DNA of 64,000 nt. Origin: Tragulus kanchil. Lineage: Eukaryota; Chordata; Mammalia; Artiodactyla; Tragulidae. This document shows positions 48,142 through 60,693 of the stretch, piece by piece (the stretch's first letter is position 1; each line of letters opens with the position of its first letter). The notes beneath the pieces were generated by a model. The model was not told where the DNA came from. It ran no database searches and worked only from the letters and a program-made list of their open reading frames with translations. The translations under genes were made by a program, and so were the position numbers. Location: positions 144,233,301 through 144,297,300 of the forward strand of contig JAIOJX010000025.1 in assembly GCA_022376925.1 (NCBI GenBank), written 5' to 3'.

Positions 48142-50470
48142 CTTGATAAGATATCCTGAACAATTCAGTGTATATCTATGCCTCTTAATTGCTGTGAAGT
48201 GACACTGAATGGACTTTAACTGCAGCTTTCCTACAAACAGCTACTCAATCAAGCAGGAATTTTCAGTCATAGAGCCTTCTCCAGAAGTAACAAAACACCA
48301 TAGCATTGTAATACATTTACAGGGTATTAACTTCAATTCTCTTAACCAGAGTCCACTGTCTTCTCTTATAAAATATCTCTATTAGGTGATTCTATTGTTT
48401 TTAAGTCTTCTATGAGAAGTACTGGCCAGTTGTTTGCTTTATAACCTAGTAGAGCCATATTGTGCTCGTATAGGTACAGAAAAGTATATGGCAAATATAA
48501 ATAAAAGCTCAGTACCTGCTCTTCATCAAAGTATCTCACCACATACTATTTATGAGCTGCATATGAATAATTGATCCAGGGTATATATCTCCATATATAT
48601 ATATATATATATATGCATCATTTATCTATTAATTAGCATTTTTGACTATGAAAGAAATTAGTTTCTTATTTATAAAGATATTTTCATTGTATATTAATAT
48701 GGAAACTTTAGAAGTCTATAACCAATTTCTCTTAAAATTTGTCTTGCTGTAAATATTATTGAAGGGACATACACCAAAATTTTAGCTTTGGAGTATTCAC
48801 TTATCATATTGTATAATGGAAGAATTCATTGGAAGAATATGTGTTTTCCTTAAAACACCTAAACAAATGGTGAGATCATATTGGCGTGAGTAGAGAATTG
48901 AACTGGGAAGTATATCAGCATATGCGAGTTGACAAAGATGCTGTTCGTGCTTCTCTCCTTCCTTTCTTTCCTTCTTCCCTCTATCCATTCCTGCATTCTC
49001 CTTTAAGTTGTCCTTAGGCCTCTTTATTTTCCTGTTATTTGACCAAAGGCTTTGTTTCATCTCTCTATGATAACTTAATGATCTTAATGTTCAAAAATAC
49101 ATATTTGTGAGATGGTTGGCCACAGGTAGATGGGTATGGTTTCAGGCAATGAAAGAGAAACTACTTAATCTGTAGAACAAGAAAGAAATATGACCGTGGA
49201 TTTATTTAGTATAGTGCTTTAGCCAGCTGGATACCGTGCATAAAAGACCACATCTCTAGATGCTAATTAGAACAGAATGGTTTACCTGCACTGATTTTTT
49301 TTAGTTACTTGATAAGATATCCTGAACAATTCAGTGTATATCTATGCCTCTTAATTGCTGTGAAGTGACACTGAATGGACTTTAACTGCAGCTTTCCTAC
49401 AAACAGCTACTCAATCAAGCAGGAATTTTCAGTCATAGAGCCTTCTCCAGAAGTAACAAAACACCATAGCATTGTAATACATTTACAGGGTATTAACTTC
49501 AATTCTCTTAACCAGAGTCCACTGTCTTCTCTTATAAAATATCTCTATTAGGTGATTCTATTGTTTTTAAGTCTTCTATGAGAAGTACTGGCCAGTTGTT
49601 TGCTTTATAACCTAGTAGAGCCATATTGTGCTCGTATAGGTACAGAAAAGTATATGGCAAATATAAATAAAAGCTCAGTACCTGCTCTTCATCAAAGTAT
49701 CTCACCACATACTATTTATGAGCTGCATATGAATAATTGATCCAGGGTATATATCTCCATATATATATATATATATATATATATGCATCATTTATCTATT
49801 AATTAGCATTTTTGACTATGAAAGAAATTAGTTTCTTATTTATAAAGATATTTTCATTGTATATTAATATGGAAACTTTAGAAGTCTATAACCAATTTCT
49901 CTTAAAATTTGTCTTGCTGTAAATATTATTGAAGGGACATACACCAAAATTTTAGCTTTGGAGTATTCACTTATCATATTGTATAATGGAAGAATTCATT
50001 GGAAGAATATGTGTTTTCCTTAAAACACCTAAACAAATGGTGAGATCATATTGGCGTGAGTAGAGAATTGAACTGGGAAGTATATCAGCATATGCGAGTT
50101 GACAAAGATGCTGTTCGTGCTTCTCTCCTTCCTTTCTTTCCTTCTTCCCTCTATCCATTCCTGCATTCTCCTTTAAGTTGTCCTTAGGCCTCTTTATTTT
50201 CCTGTTATTTGACCAAAGGCTTTGTTTCATCTCTCTATGATAACTTAATGATCTTAATGTTCAAAAATACATATTTGTGAGATGGTTGGCCACAGGTAGA
50301 TGGGTATGGTTTCAGGCAATGAAAGAGAAACTACTTAATCTGTAGAACAAGAAAGAAATATGACCGTGGATTTATTTAGTATAGTGCTTTAGCCAGCTGG
50401 ATACCGTGCATAAAAAGACCACATCTCTAGATGCTAATTAGAACAGAATGGTTTCCCACCTGCACTGATT
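48142..50470. repeat. Direct duplication block 19 (step about 1166-1170 bp)
   Basis: Positions 48142-49294 recur at 49308-50470. An (AT)n tract is 11 units in the first copy (48593-48614) and 13 in the second (49759-49784). The first copy ends in a garbled ctgattttttttagtta. No gene seen. Confidence 0.95.
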
Positions 50471-52234
50471 AAATCAACTTTAAAAAATTATACATTTATC
50501 TTTCTAAATAAAAATACAGAAGAATATTTATCAACAAATGGAAGAGCATACATACATGCATGCATGCACACACACACACATACACACACATAGTTTTAGT
50601 TCTCATCCTGGGGACACTGCTGAGTTTTAAGTTATATATATAAAATCAGGGATATGTTTCTTATAATTTTTGTCAGTAGCTAGAAACAGTTAAGTAATTT
50701 TCATGATGTTATACTTCAGAAAGTATGTTTTCTAAAATATATAATGCTTATCAGTACATTTTTTTCAGTTTCCCTGGCTGTGCATCTAGGAGTCCATTCA
50801 TGGAGCAGCATTGTCCCTCAGTTACACTTTGCAAATCCCGATATTGGTGTCTTGCTCACTGCTTTTCTGTGCCAGTTGGTAAACTGTGCTCAAGGGGCTT
50901 TGAGGCAGTACAGTCATTCATTGTTATAAGCAAAAGAAAACCTGTTCTCCGACCTTATTTTCACTTATTCTTGCTTTAGTCAGAGGTTTATGGGGATTCA
51001 ATTTGGAGCTCAGCATTATGCGAGCTATCGCTGTAGGTTTTGTGAAATGCTTTCTCCTTTTGGTGCTCTACCCGCATCCCAGTGAACTTGAATTCATCAA
51101 TATGTTAACATTAAGAACAGAGAGGGGGCTCTTCCCTTTCATTTCTTTTAGGAATTGATCCTCCTAAATGTCTTTATTCTTCAGCATATGCGAGTTGACA
51201 AAGATGCTGTTCGTGCTTCTCTCCTTCCTTTCTTTCCTTCTTCCCTCTATCCATTCCTGCATTCTCCTTTAAGTTGTCCTTAGGCCTCTTTATTTTCCTG
51301 TTATTTGACCAAAGGCTTTGTTTCATCTCTCTATGATAACTTAATGATCTTAATGTTCAAAAATACATATTTGTGAGATGGTTGGCCACAGGTAGATGGG
51401 TATGGTTTCAGGCAATGAAAGAGAAACTACTTAATCTGTAGAACAAGAAAGAAATATGACCGTGGATTTATTTAGTATAGTGCTTTAGCCAGCTGGATAC
51501 CGTGCATAAAAAGACCACATCTCTAGATGCTAATTAGAACAGAATGGTTTCCCACCTGCACTGATTAAATCAACTTTAAAAAATTATACATTTATCTTTC
51601 TAAATAAAAATACAGAAGAATATTTATCAACAAATGGAAGAGCATACATACATGCATGCATGCACACACACACACATACACACACATAGTTTTAGTTCTC
51701 ATCCTGGGGACACTGCTGAGTTTTAAGTTATATATATAAAATCAGGGATATGTTTCTTATAATTTTTGTCAGTAGCTAGAAACAGTTAAGTAATTTTCAT
51801 GATGTTATACTTCAGAAAGTATGTTTTCTAAAATATATAATGCTTATCAGTACATTTTTTTCAGTTTCCCTGGCTGTGCATCTAGGAGTCCATTCATGGA
51901 GCAGCATTGTCCCTCAGTTACACTTTGCAAATCCCGATATTGGTGTCTTGCTCACTGCTTTTCTGTGCCAGTTGGTAAACTGTGCTCAAGGGGCTTTGAG
52001 GCAGTACAGTCATTCATTGTTATAAGCAAAAGAAAACCTGTTCTCCGACCTTATTTTCACTTATTCTTGCTTTAGTCAGAGGTTTATGGGGATTCAATTT
52101 GGAGCTCAGCATTATGCGAGCTATCGCTGTAGGTTTTGTGAAATGCTTTCTCCTTTTGGTGCTCTACCCGCATCCCAGTGAACTTGAATTCATCAATATG
52201 TTAACATTAAGAACAGAGAGGGGGCTCTTCCCTC
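50085..52234. repeat. Direct duplication block 20 (step 1096 bp)
   Basis: Positions 50085-51151 recur at 51181-52234. The first 0.38 kb also lies in block 19 and so occurs three times (from about 48915, 50085, 51181). Holds a catg/ca microsatellite at about 50549-50591 (51645-51687). Confidence 0.95.
50770..50930 (+). other. Open segment after an acceptor-like site, unassigned (copy at 51866-52026)
   Basis: A tttttttcag acceptor-like sequence ends at about 50768. Two plus-strand frames (50725-50979 and 50744-50929) stay open through the GC-richer segment that follows. No domain is recognised and there is no second supporting signal; listed only as a candidate for a conserved element or untranslated exon. 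Confidence 0.1.
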
Positions 52235-54344
52235 TTAGGAAATTAGAAATCATTTTCTTTGACTTGATGGTCCGATTTGGACTTCTGCTTTAACTTTCCT
52301 TACCTTTTTCTCTTTTTTTCCTTCAAATCATGCATAGGAGAACTAAAGAAGAATGTTTAATTCTCTTAAAATCCTTGAAAAAATGAAACAAGATCTTAAA
52401 TATATTAAAATACTTTGATTTATTCTGCTGTAAAATTAATTCTCTTTGTGGTCAACTATTTCATGGCATCTTGGCATGGGACTATATGGTGTGTTTTTAA
52501 AAATACAGTTATTTGAAACTTGATTTATCATTTTGGCTCAAATATGTGAACCCATAGAATATTTCATATGGATTGCAGTGCCAAATTCATGTCATCCTCC
52601 ATAACAAAAGAATGAAGTTTGTTTTATGATTGTAGTATGGAGTCACTTGTTTAGTATATTTTTTTAACAATTAAGATTTTCAGTTTGTCTTGGAAGCCAA
52701 CTGGCCTTGGCGATGCAGTTTTAAAAGAATGTTTGAATTTTTCAGTCGTCTTTTTTTGGAAGTAAAACTTAAATGTTTTTTCTAGAATATTTTAGAGCAT
52801 TTCAGATGGCGACAGAATTCATAAAATGAGAGAAGGTAAATTTAGTCTGACACTTTAAGGTGGTATCTGTTTAACTAAGGCAAATTGGTGAGTTGTATAC
52901 AGTTACTCAGTGAATTGGAAAGCTGCAAATAGTTAAATATAATAATGCAGTCCAGCATAAATTTTTTGCTTCCTTTGTATACCCAGACAGATCTTGGTAG
53001 TTGTAAATTCGTTTGTAAATTCATCATATTGAATTTTATCAGCAGTATGTCCTTTCGAAAATTCCTAATTTGAATAAGGTGAGAAAAGGAGAGAGAAAAA
53101 TCAGTATACCCATATTCTGTCTCTCTCAACATATAATGTTTGAAATAATATTTCTTTCAAAGTTATGAAATCCATAGCCTTTGTTTTTAAATGTGGTCAC
53201 CAGTTTTATGCACATTGCCCTTTTTCAAATTATATCCTTTTAGTTTCGAATTCCTTTAATAAAATACTCAATGTTAACATTGGAAGAACAGAGGGGGGGC
53301 TTTTTTTCCCCCCTTAGAAAGAAATTAGAAATCAAATTTTTCTTTGACTTGATGGTCCGATTTGGACTTCTGCTTTAACTTTCCTTACCTTTTTCTCTTT
53401 TTTTCCTTCAAATCATGCATAGGAGAACTAAAGAAGAATGTTTAATTCTCTTAAAATCCTTGAAAAAATGAAACAAGATCTTAAATATATTAAAATACTT
53501 TGATTTATTCTGCTGTAAAATTAATTCTCTTTGTGGTCAACTATTTCATGGCATCTTGGCATGGGACTATATGGTGTGTTTTTAAAAATACAGTTATTTG
53601 AAACTTGATTTATCATTTTGGCTCAAATATGTGAACCCATAGAATATTTCATATGGATTGCAGTGCCAAATTCATGTCATCCTCCATAACAAAAGAATGA
53701 AGTTTGTTTTATGATTGTAGTATGGAGTCACTTGTTTAGTATATTTTTTTAACAATTAAGATTTTCAGTTTGTCTTGGAAGCCAACTGGCCTTGGCGATG
53801 CAGTTTTAAAAGAATGTTTGAATTTTTCAGTCGTCTTTTTTTGGAAGTAAAACTTAAATGTTTTTTCTAGAATATTTTAGAGCATTTCAGATGGCGACAG
53901 AATTCATAAAATGAGAGAAGGTAAATTTAGTCTGACACTTTAAGGTGGTATCTGTTTAACTAAGGCAAATTGGTGAGTTGTATACAGTTACTCAGTGAAT
54001 TGGAAAGCTGCAAATAGTTAAATATAATAATGCAGTCCAGCATAAATTTTTTGCTTCCTTTGTATACCCAGACAGATCTTGGTAGTTGTAAATTCGTTTG
54101 TAAATTCATCATATTGAATTTTATCAGCAGTATGTCCTTTCGAAAATTCCTAATTTGAATAAGGTGAGAAAAGGAGAGAGAAAAATCAGTATACCCATAT
54201 TCTGTCTCTCTCAACATATAATGTTTGAAATAATATTTCTTTCAAAGTTATGAAATCCATAGCCTTTGTTTTTAAATGTGGTCACCAGTTTTATGCACAT
54301 TGCCCTTTTTTTCAAATTATATCCTTTTAGTTTCGATATTCCTT
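52198..54344. repeat. Direct duplication block 21 (step about 1073-1085 bp)
   Basis: Positions 52198-53258 recur at 53271-54344. The start of the second copy is clearly corrupted: ggaagaacagagggggggctttttttcccccc replaces aagaacagagagggggctcttccc. Content is AT-rich with no recognised element. Confidence 0.95.
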
Positions 54345-55188
54345 AGTAATTAAAAAGGTCAGGGAACTCCTTCAAGTTATTAGAAAAAAGAGCAATGTTT
54401 AGTTTCACTGATTCATGTTTATTGGTGTTTAATCACCAATAAATGTAGCTCTGTACAGTCAGATTTTACATAGGTAAAAGAGACTTGTTTTCAGTTCTTG
54501 AGTAGAAAATACATTTTAATGCATCAAAGTAGAAGCAGTCCAAGCACAAACTACAGGACAATATTGTAGTCATATTGAAGTAGTGCAGCCATGGAGAACT
54601 TGCATTTTAATAATCATTTACCCCCTTATACATCTTAGTATTTTAATAATAGACTGTTACTAATGCAGTCTTCTGTGCTGTGGTCTTACACCAAGGTTAT
54701 ACATATGTTTAATGCTGTTGTTAAGGTATCATATCCTTTTCTTGTATATTGACATCTTCATTTTAATGCATTGTACCTGTCTGGTGAGGATAACTTAAAT
54801 GTGCTCTTGAAGTATTAAAAAAAATTATCCGGAAAGTAAAAATGTCCACTCTAAGGTGTTAAAGGTAATTTTACTCAGTTTTTTTTTCTGTGTTATAGAA
54901 AAATGTTTGAATAAATGTTACTGTAGATACTAATTAAATTGTATAACAATTCTGTAAGCAGCTTTCTGTGTGGTAATCAAAGCATAAAAGTATAGGCTAT
55001 GCTCATATGGTGTGTTTTAAATGTACTCTTTATAGCTCTGCCTCTTTAGGAGAAATTGAATACATAGGATTATGGATTCAGATTTTTTAGTAACTTGAGA
55101 AAGACTTATCTTTGAGGCATTCCTCGAAGATAGTACCTATCTTTTGATATTAACTTTAGTAAGTTAGAATAAACTGTTTAATATGATT
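54345..55188. other. Single-copy AT-rich stretch, no gene seen
   Basis: No repeat or open frame of note. A short inverted pair around 54415-54440 (tattggtgtttaatcaccaata) is noted as a small palindrome. Confidence 0.6.
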
Positions 55189-55197
55189 AATGGTTTT

Positions 55198-55526
55198 TTT
55201 TTTTTTAAGATTTATTTATTTATTTATTTTGGGCGGGGGTTGGGTTGGGGAGGGAGGGGAGCGGGCTGGCCACTTCTATTGGTCCTTCATTTCTCTATTT
55301 TCATCCGTCTTTGTTCCTTGGCTCCTGTGGGCCTCCCATCGCGGTGGCGTCTGTCACTGCAGAGCACCGGCTCTGGGCACACGCGCGCCAGAGCTCCGGC
55401 TCGGTAATTGGACACATCGGTCCAGCCGCTCTGCGGCATGTGGGATCTTCCCAGGCCAGGGATCGAACCGGCGCCCCTTGCACTGCAAGGCGGTGTCCTT
55501 ACCCACTGGACCACCAGGGGAAGCCC
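55198..55526 (-). mobile_element. tRNA-Glu SINE, type B, near full-length
   Basis: Complete structure in minus orientation with intact box B complement (gggatcgaaccggcgcc), CpG-rich body (cacacgcgcgccagagctccggctcgg), G-rich stretch and (ATTT)n. Flanked by the short target-site duplication aatggtttt at 55189-55197 and 55527-55535. One of the best preserved copies and outside any duplication block. Confidence 0.94.
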
Positions 55527-55535
55527 AATGGTTTT

Positions 55536-56190
55536 GAGGTATTATAGTTGAAGATGGTGATGATGATTTTAGGGACAGATAAAAATCTAACCTAGGTGAC
55601 TTAATAAAATATGTAAATGTATTGATTTTACTAATAAGCTGAAAGGATATATCTGGCTTCAAGGAGTGGCTTTAAACAAGATCAAGAAAGTATGATCAGA
55701 ACCAGCATTTCTCTTTCTCCATTTCTTGGTCCTGTTCCCTCAATGTTGATTCTGGTCTCTAGTGACCCAAAGATGATGTGGTCACAAGCTTGTAGGACTA
55801 TATGCCTTTTCTTTAAAATCCTGATGGGAAGGAGAGAAATCTGTTCTATAAAAGTCCCAAGATCAATGCTATTGACTCTGACTGGCTTGGTTGGGAGAAT
55901 ATACATATCCCATTCCATCTGTAGGTCAGTGAAGATGACATGTACTGATTGACCTCAGTCAATAAAGGCTGAAGTGTAGATGTGTATGAGGAAAATTTCC
56001 TATTGCTGAAAAATTTGAGGTACTATTTACAAAGGATAATGGATACAGGAGTGACAACCACAGATGTTCACTGTAGTCTTAAGTGTTTTATTTTGGAGCC
56101 TCATGGGCATTGAGACTACTGTTGGGTTGAGAGGACTTAGCATAAGTTTTTAATGCTTTTGGACACTAACATTCACTTCTTCTTTCTTTT
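55536..56190. other. Single-copy stretch, no gene seen
   Basis: Overlapping open frames on both strands at 55682-55952 (78-86 codons) share no recognisable feature; probably chance. Confidence 0.55.
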
Positions 56191-56192
56191 TT

Positions 56193-56397
56193 GTTGTTTA
56201 GTCACTAAATAATGCCTGACTCTTTTGCAACTCCATGGGCTATAGCCTAACAGGCTCCTCTGTCGATAGGATTTCAAGGCAAGAATAGGTTGCTATTTCT
56301 TTCTCCAGGGAATCTTCCCAACCCAGGGAAAAAACCTGCATCTCCTGCACTGGCAGATGGATTCTTTACCACTGAACCACCAAGGAAGAAGCCTCCT
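56193..56397 (-). mobile_element. Bov-tA SINE (its end recurs at 57498-57545)
   Basis: Plus strand: ttgtttagtcactaaataatgcctgactcttttgcaac, ctcctctgtcgatagg, ttctccagggaatcttcccaaccc, gattctttaccactgaaccacc. Reversed Bov-tA with a decayed box B (agggaaaaaacctgc). Confidence 0.92.
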
Positions 56398-56479
56398 TCC
56401 CTACTTTTTGAATCTTTTTATGCATATTACTGAACTCCTTCTGTGTATTAAGAAAGTTGAACACCATAACTGAAGCAGA

Positions 56480-56680
56480 AAGTGAAAAATGTGTCTGATG
56501 CTCTGCAACCCCATGGTCTGTAGCCCATGAAACTCCTCTGTCCATGAAATTCCCCAGGCGAGAATACTGCAGTGGGTTGCTATGCTCTCCTCCAGGGGAT
56601 TTTTTTAACTCAGGGGTCGAACCAGAGTCTCTCGCATTACAGGAAGATTCTTTACTCGGACCAACAAGAAAGCCCAGGAG
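56480..56680 (-). mobile_element. Second Bov-tA SINE in the same orientation (repeated at 57628-57830)
   Basis: Plus strand: gtctgatgctctgcaaccccatggtctgtagccc, ctcctctgtccatgaaattccccaggcgagaatactgcagtgggttgc, caggggtcgaaccagagtctctcg (box B), ending accaacaagaaagccc. Lies about 80 bp from the previous Bov-tA. Confidence 0.92.
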
Positions 56681-56856
56681 CAGACTATACCAGAAGTGTT
56701 TTAGGCCTTACCCTAATGGACTGCTGGAGAGGACCACTTTCTCAGTTCTATGCCCACAATAGTATAAGAAAGTTTTTCTGGGAGAAAATACTGTTTTGTG
56801 CTTATGTGCTGCAGTGTCCCTCCCCTCATAAAAGAATATTTTTTTACTCAGTCCTT

Positions 56857-56912
56857 AAGATATATTTATTTCAGGAAATAAATATATCTATTTCCTGAAA
56901 TAAATATATCTT
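56857..56912. repeat. Perfect 24-bp inverted repeat with 8-base loop (copy at 58007-58062)
   Basis: The left arm 56857-56880 (aagatatatttatttcagga...) and right arm 56889-56912 are exact reverse complements with aatatatc between them. AT-rich, able to form a hairpin or cruciform. No flanking evidence for a MITE or terminator. Confidence 0.9.
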
Positions 56913-58360
56913 CTTGGTCTAGAAGCGTTGGGCTCTATATAATAGGAGATCAAACTAGCAATGGCCTTAACTGAAAGACACTTGCTTACTTAAGAAGAAT
57001 TCCAAAAGAAGGTGGTTGGTATCTGTGATGGTTTGGTTTTGCAAGTGAATCATGAAGGACACATTCTCTTTTCAGAGACTTTGGTGCATAGTTTTGCTAA
57101 GTCTAGGTAATCAAATGAATTTTAGATATCTTGGCATCAGGTCCTGACATAACATTCAAAGACATAAGTATGGTAGTTTGAAAATATTTTTCTAAAGTCA
57201 CCCAGTAACCCCTTGTTCCATATCATTAACTAGAACAACAGATGGGTAAATGCATATCATCATTTTCCATACTCATAGTAGAGACTGCGCTAGGTGGAGT
57301 GCTACTGAGAGCAGCTATGTGGGCATTGTCTCCCACAACTGCTTAAAGTAAAAGATGATTCCTGTTGTTTTATGTAGAAGCACGGGGGTGAGAGAATAGT
57401 CTCATACTGAGGACTTTGTATTGAAATCACTTTTTCATACTCATAGTAAAAATGAAATGCCTAGGTGTTGATGTTTACATCCTTTTAGAATCCCCCCCTG
57501 GCAGATGGATTCTTTACCACTGAACCACCAAGGAAGAAGCCTCCTTCCCTACTTTTTGAATCTTTTTATGCATATTACTGAACTCCTTCTGTGTATTAAG
57601 AAAGTTGAACACCATAACTGAAGCAGAAAGTGAAAAATGTGTCTGATGCTCTGCAACCCCATGGTCTGTAGCCCATGAAACTCCTCTGTCCATGAAATTC
57701 CCCAGGCGAGAATACTGCAGTGGGTTGCTATGCTCTCCTCCAGGGGATTTTTTTAACTCAGGGGTCGAACCAGAGTCTCTCGCATTACAGGAAGATTCTT
57801 TACTTTCGGACCAACAAGAAAGCCCAGGAGCAGACTATACCAGAAGTGTTTTAGGCCTTACCCTAATGGACTGCTGGAGAGGACCACTTTCTCAGTTCTA
57901 TGCCCACAATAGTATAAGAAAGTTTTTCTGGGAGAAAATACTGTTTTGTGCTTATGTGCTGCAGTGTCCCTCCCCTCATAAAAGAATATTTTTTTACTCA
58001 GTCCTTAAGATATATTTATTTCAGGAAATAAATATATCTATTTCCTGAAATAAATATATCTTCTTGGTCTAGAAGCGTTGGGCTCTATATAATAGGAGAT
58101 CAAACTAGCAATGGCCTTAACTGAAAGACACTTGCTTACTTAAGAAGAATTCCAAAAGAAGGTGGTTGGTATCTGTGATGGTTTGGTTTTGCAAGTGAAT
58201 CATGAAGGACACATTCTCTTTTCAGAGACTTTGGTGCATAGTTTTGCTAAGTCTAGGTAATCAAATGAATTTTAGATATCTTGGCATCAGGTCCTGACAT
58301 AACATTCAAAGACATAAGTATGGTAGTTTGAAAATATTTTTCTAAAGTCACCCAGTAACC

Positions 58361-60693
58361 CCTTGTTCCATATCATTAACTAGAACAACAGATGGGTAAA
58401 TGCATATCATCATTTTCCATACTCATAGTAGAGACTGCGCTAGGTGGAGTGCTACTGAGAGCAGCTATGTGGGCATTGTCTCCCACAACTGCTTAAAGTA
58501 AAAGATGATTCCTGTTGTTTTATGTAGAAGCACGGGGGTGAGAGAATAGTCTCATACTGAGGACTTTGTATTGAAAACTTTTTCTCTGTTTTAGTTCTTG
58601 TGCCTTCTCAGTGATTCTGAATCTTTAGGATAGTGTCATTTTTAACAAAGTATTTCACATTGAATATAAGCTGGTTCTGCTGAACTTTTGATCCTTGCAT
58701 GCTTCTTCCATCAAGATGTTTATGATGAAAATAGGATAGGTCAAAATAAATGATGCAGAAAATTAAGGTTATACATATATATGCATGTATACACACAGAA
58801 TGTTATATACATCTAGATATATGTACATATTATCATGTATTTTGGAGCAATACATTTCCATGATGTAGCACAAGTGAAGATTTAAAATAGCCTACTCATG
58901 TTTTCATTTACTGATTTCCAAGCTTTTCTCCTTTCGTAGGCTCAGATACCATTATATTTCCATTCAATATTATATGATCAGTGTACTCTATTAGCAAGAA
59001 ATGCTTTAAATATATTTTCACCCATAGAAAATACTAATATCCTCTTAGAGAAAGAGTCTCTTTTCAGAGACTTTGGTATATAGTTTTGCTAGTTTGTTTA
59101 TTACATTTTGCACCATCTTTCTCACTTCATTATGAGTGAATTAAATTACTATGGTGTAGATAATTTTGTTTCACTGGTCACTTCCAACATTAGAAGACTA
59201 TTAACACGTTACATACTAAATTGTAGAGATTTACATCAAGGCAATGATTGTCTTTATGACATGGTCATGATTTATATTATGGAAGACACATGTTTAGAGA
59301 GGAGTTCTAACATAATAGCTTTTTTTTCTTATGTTATGAGATTCAGAACATTTGAATCAACTTTTTGAAATTTTTGAATGAGGCTATACCATGATTGTTT
59401 TCTTCGTTCAGGTGAGATAAATTTTTAAAAAGGCAAATTTAGTGATTCCGATATAATGTAAGAAGATAGTGATAGAATACTGAAGACAGAATGTTTTAAT
59501 TCACATGAATTTTAAAGTCTAATCCACCTTGTTCCATATCATTAACTAGAACAACAGATGGGTAAATGCATATCATCATTTTCCATACTCATAGTAGAGA
59601 CTGCGCTAGGTGGAGTGCTACTGAGAGCAGCTATGTGGGCATTGTCTCCCACAACTGCTTAAAGTAAAAGATGATTCCTGTTGTTTTATGTAGAAGCACG
59701 GGGGTGAGAGAATAGTCTCATACTGAGGACTTTGTATTGAAAACTTTTTCTCTGTTTTAGTTCTTGTGCCTTCTCAGTGATTCTGAATCTTTAGGATAGT
59801 GTCATTTTTAACAAAGTATTTCACATTGAATATAAGCTGGTTCTGCTGAACTTTTGATCCTTGCATGCTTCTTCCATCAAGATGTTTATGATGAAAATAG
59901 GATAGGTCAAAATAAATGATGCAGAAAATTAAGGTTATACATATATATGCATGTATACACACAGAATGTTATATACATCTAGATATGTGTACATATTATC
60001 ATGTATTTTGGAGCAATACATTTCCATGATGTAGCACAAGTGAAGATTTAAAATAGCCTACTCATGTTTTCATTTACTGATTTCCAAGCTTTTCTCCTTT
60101 CGTAGGCTCAGATACCATTATATTTCCATTCAATATTATATGATCAGTGTACTCTATTAGCAAGAAATGCTTTAAATATATTTTCACCCATAGAAAATAC
60201 TAATATCCTCTTAGAGAAAGAGTCTCTTTTCAGAGACTTTGGTATATAGTTTTGCTAGTTTGTTTATTACATTTTGCACCATCTTTCTCACTTCATTATG
60301 AGTGAATTAAATTACTATGGTGTAGATAATTTTGTTTCACTGGTCACTTCCAACATTAGAAGACTATTAACACGTTACATACTAAATTGTAGAGATTTAC
60401 ATCAAGGCAATGATTGTCTTTATGACATGGTCATGATTTATATTATGGAAGACACATGTTTAGAGAGGAGTTCTAACATAATAGCTTTTTTTTCTTATGT
60501 TATGAGATTCAGAACATTTGAATCAACTTTTTGAAATTTTTGAATGAGGCTATACCATGATTGTTTTCTTCGTTCAGGTGAGATAAATTTTTAAAAAGGC
60601 AAATTTAGTGATTCCGATATAATGTAAGAAGATAGTGATAGAATACTGAAGACAGAATGTTTTAATTCACATGAATTTTAAAGTCTAATCCAC
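58361..60693. repeat. Direct duplication block 23 (step 1166 bp)
   Basis: Positions 58361-59526 recur at 59527-60693, joined at a shared ccttgttcc. The first 0.2 kb also lies in block 22 (three copies, from about 57211). One substitution is visible (agatatatgtac against agatatgtgtac). The 86-codon frame at 59108-59368 has no recognisable feature. Confidence 0.95.

Larger units (their letters stand above)
56350..58577. repeat. Direct duplication block 22 (step 1148-1150 bp)
   Basis: Positions 56350 to about 57427 recur at 57498-58577. The filler at about 57428-57497 includes a copy of the local ttttcatactcatag piece. A two-base insertion in the second Bov-tA (tttactttcgg against tttactcgg) changes the open frame. 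Confidence 0.94.
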
